This document shows positions 43,544 through 52,343 of a stretch of DNA of 64,000 bases, piece by piece. The notes below the pieces were generated by a model, which did no database searches, was not told where the DNA came from, and saw only the letters and a program-made list of their open reading frames with translations. Position 1 is the stretch's first letter. Each line of letters begins with the position of its first letter. Origin of the DNA: Streptomyces zhaozhouensis (GTDB taxonomy: Bacteria; Actinomycetota; Actinomycetes; Streptomycetales; Streptomycetaceae); the NCBI RefSeq assembly GCF_900230195.1, contig NZ_OCNE01000021.1, forward strand, positions 1-64,000. Reading direction: 5' to 3'. The position numbers and the translations under genes were made by a program.

Positions 43544-44296
43544 TCAGAGCGTGACGCCGTTCTCGCGCAGGTAGGCGAGCGGGTCGATGTCGGAGCCGTA
43601 GGAGGGGCCGGTGCGGATCTCGAAGTGGAGGTGCGGGCCGGTCACGTTGCCGGTGGCGCCCGAGAGGCCGAGCTGGTCGCCGGCGGCGACGGTCTGGCCG
43701 GCGCTCACCGACAGCGAGGACAGGTGGGCGTACTGGCTGTAGTGGCCGTCGTCGTGGCGCACCACGACCTCGGTGCCGTAGGAGCCGCCGCTGCCCGCGG
43801 TGACCACCTCGCCGTCGGAGACCGAGACCACCGGGGTGCCGGTCGAGACGGGGAAGTCGGCGCCGGTGTGGTAGCCGCTGGACCACAGGGCCCCGGCGTT
43901 GCCGTAGCCGCTGCCGCTGACGCCCTCGACGGGCGCGACGAAGTCGCCGCTCGGGGCCGGCTCGGCGGGCTCCGCCGGCTCGGTCTCCTCGCCGCCGGCC
44001 GCGTCGCCGACCTCCAGGGTCAGCTCGACGCCGGGGGTGATGCGGCCCGGGTCGTCGCCGATGGCGTCCCGGTTGGCCTCGTACAGCGCCTCCCAGCCGC
44101 CGGCCACCTCGTTGTCGGTGGCGATGCGGTACAGGGTGTCGCCGCGCTCGACCGTGTGGGCGGCGGGGGCGGCGGACGCGGTGCCGGTGGCGACCAGCGG
44201 CAGCGCGAGGCCGGCGGCGCCGGCGGTGACGAGCAGGGTGGCGGCGCGGGAAACGCGCCGGGACGACTGACGGCGGTGACGTCCGGTTCCGGACAT
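43544..44296 (-). CDS. secreted LysM-M23 peptidoglycan endopeptidase
   Basis: A 250-residue exported wall enzyme: signal peptide (1-42, cleavage near ASA-AP), one LysM domain (~45-96; HTVERGDTLYRIATDNEVAGG) that binds GlcNAc chains, a Glu/Pro linker, and a zinc M23 peptidase domain (~118-245). Zinc ligands are in SSGYHTGADFPV and the HxH of GPHLHFEI; YSQYAHLSSLSVSAGQ is also family-typical. M23 enzymes cut stem-peptide bridges. The gene lies directly downstream of a c-di-AMP riboswitch with only ~12 bases between the element and the start codon, so expression depends on that nucleotide. A strong hairpin separates it from the exporter genes. Confidence 0.95.
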   Translation of the reverse strand: MSGTGRHRRQSSRRVSRAATLLVTAGAAGLALPLVATGTASAAPAAHTVERGDTLYRIATDNEVAGGWEALYEANRDAIGDDPGRITPGVELTLEVGDAAGGEETEPAEPAEPAPSGDFVAPVEGVSGSGYGNAGALWSSGYHTGADFPVSTGTPVVSVSDGEVVTAGSGGSYGTEVVVRHDDGHYSQYAHLSSLSVSAGQTVAAGDQLGLSGATGNVTGPHLHFEIRTGPSYGSDIDPLAYLRENGVTL

Positions 44297-44309
44297 GGGG
44301 TCTCCTCTC

Positions 44310-44500
44310 CGACGCCTGCGAGGTGAGCTGTCGGGTTCGGGCCGGAGTGGTGCCCGGCCACGGCCGGCCGCGCGCCCACGGACGCGCGGTTCTGCCGTGA
44401 CTTCACCCCTAGCCGGAACGGGTCCGGCGGAATTGGGTCCCCCGCTCCTGTCAGACGGATTTACCTCGTTGCCCGCTTCCGGTGACAGGATTCGGCGCCC
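44310..44500 (-). promoter_or_regulatory. cyclic di-AMP (ydaO/yuaA) riboswitch
   Basis: The leader of the LysM-M23 gene carries the signature elements of this riboswitch class in order on the minus strand: CCGAATCCTGTC near the 5' end, GACAGGAGCGGGGGACCCA, then GGGGTGAAG, and the 3' block CCCGAACCCGACAGCTCACC followed by TCGCAGGCGTCGGAGAGGAG. A variable hairpin region of GC-rich arms lies between. In streptomycetes ydaO elements precede wall hydrolases and resuscitation factors and switch them off when c-di-AMP is high. The ends are approximate. Confidence 0.93.
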
Positions 44501-44815
44501 GGAGCGGCTCGCCGCGAATGCGACGCGGACCGAACGTTAAACCCGGCAATTCATCCCCGCCAACAATTCAGGAACGCGGGGGACGTGACCCGAATATCAC
44601 CGGAGGGCCGTAATGACGCTGCGTTCTGATCTTTTTTCACACGGTCAACGGCGGTGTCGGCCCCGGATATCCCCAACTCGCGGAACGGCCGCGGCGATTC
44701 CGATCGCGCGGGCCGGAGGACCGCGCGGCGGCCGGCCGTGGACGACGTCCGGCCCGTGAGTTCGGTCACGGGCCGGGACGGTGCGGCGTTATGTCGCTTT
44801 TGGCGGGTTGTGCGG
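44501..44815. other. gap between the riboswitch and the dipeptidase gene
   Basis: About 315 bp upstream of the riboswitch and downstream of the dipeptidase stop. It is less GC-rich than average, as typical for a promoter region. It probably holds the promoter of the endopeptidase transcript; a TTTAAC element at 44536-44541 (minus strand) is a possible -10. No gene or hairpin is supported here. Confidence 0.5.
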
Positions 44816-46033
44816 TCAGGCGGGTCGTCGGCCCCCGGGCCCGTCCAGTTCCCCGATGGTGGCCAGGGAGGCCGGGCGGCGCGCGGCGAGGTCGGCGGCG
44901 GCGGTCTCCGCGTCCCGCAGCACCCGCACCGCGTTCTCCCAGGTCAGCTTGGAGAGATCGGTACGCGACCAGCCGCGCGTCAGCAGCTCGGCGAGGAGCA
45001 GCGGGTAGCCGGAGACGTCCTCCAGGCCCTGCGGCAGGAACGCCGTCCCGTCGTAGTCGCCGCCGATCCCGATGTGGTCGACGCCCGCCACCTCGCGCAT
45101 GTGGTCCAGATGGTCGGCGACCGTGGCCGGGGTGGCCAACGGGCGCGGGTTCGCCTCCTCGAAGGCGTGGTGCACCCGCATCGCCGGCTCCGTGGTGTCC
45201 AGCGGGTGGAAGCCGTGCGCGGTCATGTTCGCGTCGGCCCGCCGGGTCCACTCGATCGCCTCGGGCAGCACGAACTTCGGGACGAACGTGGCCATCGCGA
45301 TCCCGCCGTTGGCCGGCAGCGCGGCCAGCACGTCGTCCGGGACGTTCCGCGGATGGTCGCAGACGGCGCGCGCCGAGGAGTGCGAGAAGATCACCGGCGC
45401 CTCGGTGACCCGCAGCGCGTCCCGCATCACGTCGGCGGAGACATGCGAGAGGTCGACCAGCATTCCGACGCGGTTCATCTCCCGCACGACCTCCTCGCCG
45501 AAGGCGCTGAGGCCGTGGTGCACCGGGTCGTCGGTCGCGGAATCCGCCCAGTCGATGGTCGAGTTGTGGGTCAGCGTCATATAGCGCACGCCGAGCCGGT
45601 GGAAAGCGCGCAGTGTCGCCAGGGAGTTGTTGATGGAATGGCCGCCCTCGGCGCCCATCAGCGAGGCGATCCGCCCCTGCGCCCTGGCCGCCACCATGTC
45701 GTCGGCGGTGAGCGCCGGGGCCAGGTCGGCCGGGTAGCGCTCCAGCAGCCGGCCGACCACGTCGATCTGTTCGAGACAGGCGCTGACCGCGTCGTCGCCG
45801 CTCAGTGACGCCGGCACGTAGACCGACCAGAACTGCGCGCCGACCCCGCCGGCGCGCAGCCGGCGCAGGTCGGTGTGGAGGCGGCCGGTGAGGTCGCCCG
45901 CGATGTCGGCGCGGTCCAGGTCGTAGCCGACCTTCTCGCGCAACGCCCAGGGCAGGTCGTTGTGGCCGTCGACCAGCGGGTGCTCGGCGAGCAGCTCCCT
46001 GGCCTCGGCGAGCCGTGCGGCGGCGTCGCTCAT
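44816..46033 (-). CDS. M19 membrane-type dipeptidase
   Basis: A 405-residue renal-dipeptidase family (M19) zinc enzyme hydrolysing dipeptides, including D-amino-acid forms. Metal ligands and active-site motifs: LVDGHNDLPWA (His-x-Asp), SLMGAEGGHSI (bridging Glu), LVDLSHVSADVM, VIFSHSSARAVCDHPRNVPD, and IGIGGDYDGT. No signal peptide is seen, so it is cytosolic. The start overlaps the purE stop by 4 bp (ATGA), so it is in the purE operon. Its connection with purine synthesis is not obvious, yet this arrangement is known in streptomycetes. Confidence 0.95.
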   Translation of the reverse strand: MSDAAARLAEARELLAEHPLVDGHNDLPWALREKVGYDLDRADIAGDLTGRLHTDLRRLRAGGVGAQFWSVYVPASLSGDDAVSACLEQIDVVGRLLERYPADLAPALTADDMVAARAQGRIASLMGAEGGHSINNSLATLRAFHRLGVRYMTLTHNSTIDWADSATDDPVHHGLSAFGEEVVREMNRVGMLVDLSHVSADVMRDALRVTEAPVIFSHSSARAVCDHPRNVPDDVLAALPANGGIAMATFVPKFVLPEAIEWTRRADANMTAHGFHPLDTTEPAMRVHHAFEEANPRPLATPATVADHLDHMREVAGVDHIGIGGDYDGTAFLPQGLEDVSGYPLLLAELLTRGWSRTDLSKLTWENAVRVLRDAETAAADLAARRPASLATIGELDGPGGRRPA

Positions 46034-46557
46034 CGGGTCCCCTCCTCGGGCTGCTTCAGGGAGTCGCGCAGCCGGCGGCCCTTCTCCCTGGCCTGGTCGC
46101 GCAGCTGGTCCTGGAACGCGGCCATCCGCGCGCGCACCGCCGGGTCCCTGGTCCCCAGCACGCGCGCCGCCAGCAGCCCGGCGTTGCGCGCGCCGCCGAC
46201 CGAGACCGTCGCGACGGGCACACCGGCCGGCATCTGCACGATGGAGAGCAGCGAGTCCATGCCGTCCAGGTGCTTCAGCGGCACGGGAACGCCGATCACC
46301 GGCAGCGGCGTCAACGAGGCGAGCATCCCGGGCAGATGAGCGGCGCCACCGGCACCGGCGATGATCACCGAGAGACCGCGGTCGGCCGCCTCCTGACCGT
46401 AGGCGACCATCTCGGTCGGCATCCGGTGCGCGGAGACCACGTCGGCCTCGTAGGCGACGCCGAACTCGTCCAGCGCCTCGGCCGCCGCCCGCATCACCGG
46501 CCAGTCGGAGTCGGAGCCCATCACGATGCCCACCTGCGGGGCCGGGGTGTCACTCAT
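46030..46557 (-). CDS. purE: 5-(carboxyamino)imidazole ribonucleotide mutase
   Basis: A 175-residue class I PurE that moves the carboxylate of N5-CAIR to C4, giving CAIR in purine synthesis. Marks: GIVMGSDSDWPVM (~10-22), VVSAHRMPTEMVAYGQEA (with the conserved His), IAGAGGAAHLPGMLASLTPLPVIGVP and GLLAARVLG. The C-terminal tail is a basic helix. It lies 127 bp downstream of purK on the same strand and overlaps the dipeptidase gene. Typical size and all residues present. Confidence 0.97.
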   Translation of the reverse strand: MSDTPAPQVGIVMGSDSDWPVMRAAAEALDEFGVAYEADVVSAHRMPTEMVAYGQEAADRGLSVIIAGAGGAAHLPGMLASLTPLPVIGVPVPLKHLDGMDSLLSIVQMPAGVPVATVSVGGARNAGLLAARVLGTRDPAVRARMAAFQDQLRDQAREKGRRLRDSLKQPEEGTR

Positions 46558-46684
46558 GCCTCACCATTCGTCGTCTGCTGCTCGTTCGGCCGGTCGTCCG
46601 GCCGCTTCTGCGGCTTCGGGGTGGCCGCGCCGCGCGCCGTCGTCGCCCCGTCCGGGGCCGGCGGCGCGGTCCCCCGGCGGGCGG

Positions 46685-47824
46685 TCACTCGTCGATGAGC
46701 CCGCGCAGGTAGTCGGCGGCGTGGCGGGCGCGGTCGGTCACCTCGTCGAGGTCGTCCCCGAAGGTGGTGACGTGCCCCACCTTGCGCCCCGGCCGGACGT
46801 CCTTGCCGTACATGTGGATCTTCAGCCCGGGGTCCCTGGCCATGCAGTGCAGATAGGCCGGATACATCTCCGGATAGGCGCCGCCGAGCACGTTGGCCAT
46901 CACGGTCCAGGGCGCGCGCGGCCGGGGGTCGCCCAGCGGCAGGTCGAGCACGGCGCGCAGATGGTTGGCGAACTGCGAGGTCACCGCGCCGTCCTGGGTC
47001 CAGTGGCCCGAGTTGTGCGGCCGCATAGCCAGTTCGTTGACCAGCACCCGGCCGTCCTCGGTCTCGAACAGCTCGACCGCGAGATGCCCGACCACGCCCA
47101 GCTCACCGGCGATCCGCAGCGCCGTCTCCTGCGCCTGCGCGGAGAGTTCGGGCGCGAGACCGGGCGCGGGGGCGATCACCGTGTCGCAGACGCCGTCCAC
47201 CTGGCGGGACTCCACCACGGGGTAGGCGACCGCCTGTCCGTGGGGGGAGCGCACCACGTTGGCCGCCAGCTCCCGGCGGAACGCCACGCGCTCCTCGCCC
47301 AGCACCGGCACCCCGGCGCGGAAGGCGTCGCCGGCGTCCTCCTCGGAGCGCACCAGCCAGACGCCCTTGCCGTCGTAGCCGCCGCGCACCGTCTTCAGCA
47401 CGACGGGGAAGCCGCCGATCTCGTCGGCGAACCTGACCACGTCGGCCGGGTCGGTCACGATCCGATGGCGCGGACACGCCACGCCCAGCGAGGTCAGCCG
47501 GGCGCGCATCACGCCCTTGTCCTGCGCGTGCACCAGGGCGCCGGGGCCGGGGCGCACCGGGATGCCGTCCGCCTCCAGCGCGCGCAGATGCTCTGTCGGC
47601 ACGTGTTCGTGATCGAAGGTGATCACGTCGCACCCTTTGGCGAACGCACGGAGCGTGGCGAGATCGCGGTAGTCGCCGACCACCACGTCGTTCACCACCC
47701 GCGCCGCCGCGTCCTGCGGAGTGTCACTGAGCAGCCTGAAACTGATGCCGAGCGGGATGCCCGCCTCATGGGTCATACGGGCGAGCTGACCGCCTCCGAC
47801 CATGCCGACCACGGGAAATGTCAC
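46685..47824 (-). CDS. purK: 5-(carboxyamino)imidazole ribonucleotide synthase
   Basis: A 379-residue ATP-grasp enzyme making N5-CAIR from AIR, bicarbonate and ATP, upstream of PurE. Marks: VGMVGGGQLARMTHEAGI (1-22), VITFDHEHVPTEHL (~68-81), VLKTVRGGYDGKGVWLV (~150, ATP-binding loop), VELFETEDGRVLVNELAMRPHNSGHWT (~255-281) and VMANVLG. Starts from a GTG. purK and purE are in the usual order for this genus. Nothing unusual. Confidence 0.97.
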   Translation of the reverse strand: MTFPVVGMVGGGQLARMTHEAGIPLGISFRLLSDTPQDAAARVVNDVVVGDYRDLATLRAFAKGCDVITFDHEHVPTEHLRALEADGIPVRPGPGALVHAQDKGVMRARLTSLGVACPRHRIVTDPADVVRFADEIGGFPVVLKTVRGGYDGKGVWLVRSEEDAGDAFRAGVPVLGEERVAFRRELAANVVRSPHGQAVAYPVVESRQVDGVCDTVIAPAPGLAPELSAQAQETALRIAGELGVVGHLAVELFETEDGRVLVNELAMRPHNSGHWTQDGAVTSQFANHLRAVLDLPLGDPRPRAPWTVMANVLGGAYPEMYPAYLHCMARDPGLKIHMYGKDVRPGRKVGHVTTFGDDLDEVTDRARHAADYLRGLIDE

Positions 47825-47962
47825 GCGCCCCAGCGTATCCGGCGCCCTCCCGCCCCCTTCCCCGGGCCGGAACCGCGACGCCCCGCCACCACGTCACTGC
47901 TGGTGGTGGCCGACCCGGCGATCGGTCGGCCGGCGCGCACAGCGCGTCACCAGGCGAGCGAC

Positions 47963-48454
47963 ATGCGGGACGTGAGGGGCGTGGGAGACGTGAAGGGCAC
48001 CGGGGGCGTGCGGAGCGTGCGCGGGGCGCGGGTCGGAGCGAGAGGCGCCGTCCGTCGAAGGGTCGCGGGTCCGGTAGCGGCGCTGGCCCTGCTGTGCGCG
48101 GCGACCGGCTGCCAGGGCGAAAGCTCCTCGGCCGAGGCCAGGTTCGACGACCCGGCGGAGCCGGTCGAGGTCGCGGCGGGCGAGAGCTTTGTCCTGGAGC
48201 TGCGGGAGAACCCGTCCGTCGGTCACGAGTGGACGTTGATCGATCCCGAACCGGACGACTCCGTGGTGCGCGCGGACGGCGACGACTACGAGGCGGACGA
48301 GCCCGATCAGACGGGCAGCGGCGGAACCCGGCTGCTGCGCTTCGAGGCGGTCGAGCCGGGCGCGACCACGATCACCCTGACCCGGCTCTTCCGCGGCGAG
48401 CACGAGCCGGAGACGGACGTCGCCTTCGACGTCGAGGTGGCCGACGCCGGGTGA
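47963..48454 (+). CDS. chagasin-like (protease inhibitor I42) lipoprotein
   Basis: A 163-residue lipoprotein. The lipobox is CAATGC in LALLCAATGCQGES (Cys ~50). The mature part matches the I42/chagasin fold: VEVAAGESFVLELRENPSVGHEWTLI (~78-103), then GSGGTRLLRFEAVEPGATTITLTRLF. I42 inhibitors use three loops to block papain-like cysteine proteases; the NP(S/T)xGYxW loop appears here as NPSVGHEW with Tyr replaced by His. The N-terminal ~30 residues repeat Val-x-Gly units coded by a 9-bp repeat and are unlikely to be part of the signal; the real start may be further in, at one of several GTG codons. Function in bacteria is unclear. Confidence 0.8.
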   Translation: MRDVRGVGDVKGTGGVRSVRGARVGARGAVRRRVAGPVAALALLCAATGCQGESSSAEARFDDPAEPVEVAAGESFVLELRENPSVGHEWTLIDPEPDDSVVRADGDDYEADEPDQTGSGGTRLLRFEAVEPGATTITLTRLFRGEHEPETDVAFDVEVADAG

Positions 48455-48512
48455 GCGGCGGGGACCCGGCCCGCCGGTCGGGAGCGGGGGGCGGGCGGGG
48501 GCCGTGGTTAGC

Positions 48513-49007
48513 ATGGCGAGCATGAACGAGGAGCGTCCGCTCCGGGACAGACTGCGCGGCGTCGCCAGGGAGGCGGCGAAGTTCGGCACGGTGGGCGCGT
48601 TCGGCTTCCTGGTCAACGTGGTCGTCTTCAACGTCTGCGCCCAGGTGCTCGGGCTGGCCCCGATCCGCTCCGGCGTGATCGCCACCTCGGCCGCCATCTG
48701 CACCAACTACGTCGGCAACCGCTACTGGACCTACCGCCACCGCGACCGCTCGGGCCGCCGCCGCGAGATCGCGCTCTTCGTGCTCTTCTCCTGCGTCGGG
48801 ATGGTCATCGAGAACGGCGTGCTGGCCCTCTCGCACTACGGCCTCGGCCTCACCTCGGCGCTCGCCGACAACCTGGCCAAGAACGTCGTCGGGCTCGGCA
48901 TCGGCTCGCTCTTCCGCTTCTGGTCCTACCGCACCTGGGTCTTCCGCCGCGCCTCCGCCGAGCGCGAGCGTCCGTCCCGACCGGTCGGCTCCGGCGCGCC
49001 ACGCTGA
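48513..49007 (+). CDS. GtrA family membrane protein
   Basis: A 164-residue GtrA/DPMS-related protein with four hydrophobic segments (about 28-48, 53-73, 87-107 and 120-138). GtrA proteins are thought to flip or help move polyprenyl-phosphate sugars. Typical pieces are EAAKFGTVGAFGFLVNVVVFN, TNYVGNRYWTYRHRDRSGR and NVVGLGIGSLFRFWSYRTWVF. Three possible starts lie within 20 bases (GTG 48504, ATG 48513, ATG 48522), and the ribosome site does not decide between them. In relatives it lies between the purEK and sensor kinase genes, as here. Confidence 0.9.
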   Translation: MASMNEERPLRDRLRGVAREAAKFGTVGAFGFLVNVVVFNVCAQVLGLAPIRSGVIATSAAICTNYVGNRYWTYRHRDRSGRRREIALFVLFSCVGMVIENGVLALSHYGLGLTSALADNLAKNVVGLGIGSLFRFWSYRTWVFRRASAERERPSRPVGSGAPR

Positions 49008-49013
49008 ACGCCG

Positions 49014-49124
49014 GCCCGCCACGCCGAGACGCCCGCCACGCCGAGACGCCCGCGCGGGACCGGCGCACCGCGGGAACCGGGCTGCCGGACCGAAGGGCTG
49101 CCGGACCGCCGGACCGCCGGACCG
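49014..49124. repeat. short tandem repeats between convergent genes
   Basis: Two direct copies of a 17-bp unit (GCCCGCCACGCCGAGAC, from 49014) and, further on, four copies of CCGGACCG (from 49085, three of them adjacent). They fill the gap between the gtrA-like gene and the kinase gene. Confidence 0.6.
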
Positions 49125-49134
49125 GCCGGCCGGC

Positions 49135-50388
49135 TCAGGGGACGGACTCGCTGCTCTCCGCCTCACGGCTGAGGAAGAGCGCGAAGACCGGCGGGGAGAG
49201 CCCCAGCAGCTCCAGCCGGCCGCCGTCCGCCTCCGCGAGGTCGCGGGCGACGGCCAGCCCCAGGCCCGTCGAGTTCCGGCCGCTCACCGTGCGTTCGAAG
49301 ACCCGGGCGCCCAGCTCCTTCGCCACCCCCGGGCCCTCGTCGGTGACCTCGACCACCACCTGGTTGCCGGTGACGCGGCTGCGCAGCGCGACCGTTCCGG
49401 CGCCGTGCATCAGCGCGTTCTCCACCAGCGTCGCCAGCACCTGCGCCACCGCGCCCGGGGTGCCGACGGCGCGCAGCCCCTGCTTGCCGGAGTGCACGAT
49501 GGCCCGGCCGGCGCCCCGGTAGGCCGGCCGCCACTCCTCGACCTGCTGGGCGACCACCTCGTCCAGGTCGAAGCCCACCGCCGAGCCCAGGCGCGGGTCG
49601 CGGGAGTTGGTCAGCAGCCGCTGCACCACGTCGGTCAGCCGCTCGACCTGGGACAGGGCGACGGCCGCCTCCTCCTTGACCGTGTCGACGTCCTCGGTCG
49701 CGATGATCTCCTCCAGACGCATGGAGAGCGCGGTCAGCGGGGTGCGCAACTGGTGGGAGGCGTCGGCGGCGAGCCGGCGTTCGGCGGTCAGCATCCGCGC
49801 GATGCGCTCGGCGCTGGTGTCCAGCACGTCGGCCACCCGGTCCAGCTCGGGGACCCCGTAGCGGCGGTGGCGGGGACGCGGATCGCCGGAACCGAGGCGT
49901 TCCGCGGTCTCGGCGAGGTCGGTCAGCGGCGCCGAGACCCGGCGGGCCTGCTGCACCGCGAGCAGCGCGGCGGCCGCCACGGCCAGCAGCGAGACGACCA
50001 GGATGATCATCAGCATCCGGCCGATCTCGTCGCTGACCACGCTCCTCGGCTGCTGCACCGAGACGGTCTCACCGTGCGCCCCTGACTCGGTGCTCTCCAT
50101 CGGGTTCTCGCCGGCCGCCGGGCCGAGCTGGATCGGGGGCTGACCGAGCAGGTCGATCACCACGTGCCGGTCGGGCGGGGCCGAGGCCGCCATCTCCTTG
50201 GCGGTGATCGGCTCGCCCGAGGCGATCCGGCTCTCGACGTCGGCCAGCAGCCGCGCCGTCTCCGCCTCCAGCCGGTCCCTGGCGCTGGCCTCGATGGTGC
50301 GGGTCTCCACCAGGAACAGCGAGACCCCGAAGACCGCGATCACCACGAGGACGACCGAGAGGGTGGAGTTGATCAGACGACGGCGCAC
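49135..50388 (-). CDS. sensor histidine kinase
   Basis: A 417-residue membrane kinase: TM1 (~9-27), extracytoplasmic sensor (~28-125), TM2 (~126-145), HAMP (~147-200), H-box RRLAADASHQLRTPLTALSMRLEEI with His212, and HATPase with N-box LVENALMHGAG and G-boxes DEGPGVAKEL and STGLGLAVARDLAE. Starts from a GTG. It lies 9 bp downstream of the response regulator, forming a two-component pair. The signal is unknown; the sensor domain has no recognisable fold. Usual size for this class. Confidence 0.96.
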   Translation of the reverse strand: MRRRLINSTLSVVLVVIAVFGVSLFLVETRTIEASARDRLEAETARLLADVESRIASGEPITAKEMAASAPPDRHVVIDLLGQPPIQLGPAAGENPMESTESGAHGETVSVQQPRSVVSDEIGRMLMIILVVSLLAVAAAALLAVQQARRVSAPLTDLAETAERLGSGDPRPRHRRYGVPELDRVADVLDTSAERIARMLTAERRLAADASHQLRTPLTALSMRLEEIIATEDVDTVKEEAAVALSQVERLTDVVQRLLTNSRDPRLGSAVGFDLDEVVAQQVEEWRPAYRGAGRAIVHSGKQGLRAVGTPGAVAQVLATLVENALMHGAGTVALRSRVTGNQVVVEVTDEGPGVAKELGARVFERTVSGRNSTGLGLAVARDLAEADGGRLELLGLSPPVFALFLSREAESSESVP

Positions 50389-50397
50389 GGGGGCCGC

Positions 50398-51075
50398 TCA
50401 GCTCTTCTCGAAGCGGAATCCCACTCCCCTGACGGTGACGATGTACCGGGGGTTCGCCGCGTCGTCGCCGAGCTTCTTGCGCAGCCAGGAGATGTGCATG
50501 TCCAGGGTCTTGGTCGACGACCACCAGGTGGTGTCCCAGACCTCGCGCATCAGCTGCTCCCGGGTGACGACCCGTCCGGCATCCCGCACCAGGACCCGCA
50601 GCAGGTCGAACTCCTTGGCCGTGAGGTGCAGTTCGTCCTCCCCCATCCAGGCGCGGTGCGACTCCACGTCGATGCGGATGCCGTGCACGGCCGGCGCCGG
50701 GCCGCTCTCCGCGTTCCCCCGGCGCAGCAGGGCCCGGACGCGGGCCAGCAGCTCGGCGAGGCGGAAGGGCTTGGTCACGTAGTCGTCGGCGCCGGCGTCC
50801 AGGCCCACGACGGTGTCGACCTCGTCCGCCCTGGCCGTCAGCACCAGCACCGGCAGGCCGAGCCCCTCGGTGCGCAGTCGGCGGCAGACCTCCAGGCCGT
50901 CCATTCCCGGCAGTCCGAGGTCGAGCACCACCAGGTCGACGTCGCCGCGCAGCCCCTCCCGCAGCGCCTCGGGGCCGTCCTCGCGCACCTCCACCTCGTA
51001 ACCCTCGCGGCGCAGGGCGCGGGCCAGCGGCTCCGAGATGGATGCGTCGTCCTCGGCGAGCAGCACACGGGTCAT
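50398..51075 (-). CDS. OmpR-family response regulator
   Basis: A 225-residue two-component regulator: receiver domain with phosphorylation site Asp52 (DLVVLDLGLPGMDG), conserved Lys in DDYVTKPFRLAELLARVRALLR, and a C-terminal winged helix (~130-222; LTAKEFDLLRVLVRDAGRVVTREQLMREVWD). It precedes the sensor kinase gene by 9 bp. The ATG start opens MTRVLLAEDDASI. Target genes unknown; this pair is a conserved neighbour of purEK in streptomycetes. Confidence 0.96.
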   Translation of the reverse strand: MTRVLLAEDDASISEPLARALRREGYEVEVREDGPEALREGLRGDVDLVVLDLGLPGMDGLEVCRRLRTEGLGLPVLVLTARADEVDTVVGLDAGADDYVTKPFRLAELLARVRALLRRGNAESGPAPAVHGIRIDVESHRAWMGEDELHLTAKEFDLLRVLVRDAGRVVTREQLMREVWDTTWWSSTKTLDMHISWLRKKLGDDAANPRYIVTVRGVGFRFEKS

Positions 51076-51193
51076 GGGCTGATGGTAGACGTACGGGCCC
51101 GGTGGGCACGGCAGGTCCCGGGAGGAAGGGGGCCGATCGGCGACGCGGCCTCGCGCGGGCGCCCGCCGGGCGCGACCCCCGGGCCCAGGCGAC

Positions 51194-51682
51194 CTAGTCC
51201 GGAACCGGGGCCCCCAGCTCGGCCCAGACGGTCTTGCCGGTGGCCTCCGCCTCCTGGGCCACCCCCCAGTCCAGGCAGAGCCGCTGCACGATGAACATCC
51301 CGTGCCCACCCGGCCTGCCCGGCATCCTGGTGGAACGCGGCGCCGGGGTCCCCTCGCCCCGGTCGAGCACCTCGATCCGCACCAGCTTCACGCCCCGGCC
51401 TATCCGCAGTTCCTCGGGGCCCCCGGCGTGCAGACAGGCGTTGGTCACCAGCTCGGAGACGACCAGCAACACGTCCTCGACGGCGGCGGTCTGCTCCTCG
51501 TCGCCGGTGGGCAGCCAGCCCCAGTCGTGGAGCGCCTGGCGCGTGAACTCGCGGGCCCGGGAGACCACGCCGTTCGTCCCGATCAGCCGGAGCCTGCGCA
51601 CCTGCCGCACCGGCTCCTCGGGGACGACCCGGTGCTGGTGCGCGCCCTGGTCGTCAGCGGGGCGCGGTCGAGTCGTCCCCAT
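51194..51682 (-). CDS. anti-sigma factor serine kinase (RsbW-like HATPase)
   Basis: A 162-residue HATPase_c_2 protein of the RsbW/SpoIIAB type that would bind the sigma factor and phosphorylate the STAS antagonist. N-box LVVSELVTNACLHAGGPEE, G1 box DRGEGTPAPR and G2 box GGHGMFIVQRLCLDWGV are present. It lies downstream of the STAS gene on the same strand with a 250-bp gap that holds a candidate SigB-type promoter. Position matches the anti-sigma gene of the S. coelicolor sigI locus. Start from an ATG; the first ~35 residues are less conserved. Confidence 0.88.
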   Translation of the reverse strand: MGTTRPRPADDQGAHQHRVVPEEPVRQVRRLRLIGTNGVVSRAREFTRQALHDWGWLPTGDEEQTAAVEDVLLVVSELVTNACLHAGGPEELRIGRGVKLVRIEVLDRGEGTPAPRSTRMPGRPGGHGMFIVQRLCLDWGVAQEAEATGKTVWAELGAPVPD

Positions 51683-51719
51683 GCACGCCTCCCCTAGCCT
51701 TCGTCAGCCATCCTCGCGC

Positions 51720-51745
51720 CCACCCAGGGCGGCGTTTCCTCAAAC
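51720..51745 (-). promoter_or_regulatory. SigB-like promoter candidate before the anti-sigma gene
   Basis: On the minus strand GTTT (-35) and GGGTGG (-10) are separated by 16 bp, close to the SigB-group pattern GTTT-N14-16-GGGTA[T/C]; the final two bases differ. It ends ~37 bp before the anti-sigma start codon. If real, the sigma factor would drive its own inhibitor. Confidence 0.35.
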
Positions 51746-51932
51746 GAGCCGTTTGCCGGGTTCGTTCCGTTCGGTCCGGCTCGACGTTGAAGGGTCTCCT
51801 GCCCGGAGGTATGGGTCGCACACCCGCCCCTTCGGGGCAATCGCCCGGACGGCGTCCCACGGCTCCGACGTGCGCCGTCAGAGACAGTGTGACGGGAGAG
51901 CAAGGCGCCGTACAGCGGCCCTCACCGGGGCC

Positions 51933-52313
51933 TCAGTCGCCGGAGGGGGCGCCCAGGGCCTCGTCCAGGGTCTCGTGGACCGTGAACACGGCGTTGGCGC
52001 CCGTTATCTCCATAATTCTCGCGACGATCGGCGGCATTTCGGCCAGATGCACGGCGCCGCCGGCCTCCTCCGCCTCGACGCGTGTGGCGAGAAGCACATT
52101 CAGCCCGGTCGAGTCACAGAACTCCAAACCGGAACAGTCGATGACAATTCGCGCCTCCCCCGCAGCCGTACACTCGTGCAACGCGGTGCGAAGCTTCTCG
52201 GCGGAATGGTGATCGAGTTCACCGGCGGGCGCGATCACGACGGAGCCCGCCGCGCGCCGAACGTCGACCGTCAGACCACGCCGGTACTTCTCGCCCGGCA
52301 TTCCGCGGTCCAT
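51933..52313 (-). CDS. STAS-domain anti-sigma factor antagonist
   Basis: A 126-residue SpoIIAA/RsbV-type protein. The phosphorylatable serine lies in the loop FCDSTGLNVLL (Ser68). The domain covers residues ~14-115. When unphosphorylated it would capture the kinase and free the sigma factor. It sits divergently from the sigma gene and upstream of the anti-sigma gene, a compact partner-switching unit. A start at the internal ATG 12 bases on (MPGEKYRRGL) is possible. Confidence 0.93.
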   Translation of the reverse strand: MDRGMPGEKYRRGLTVDVRRAAGSVVIAPAGELDHHSAEKLRTALHECTAAGEARIVIDCSGLEFCDSTGLNVLLATRVEAEEAGGAVHLAEMPPIVARIMEITGANAVFTVHETLDEALGAPSGD

Positions 52314-52343
52314 GCGGCCCCCTTCTCATTGGAGCGCTCTGCT

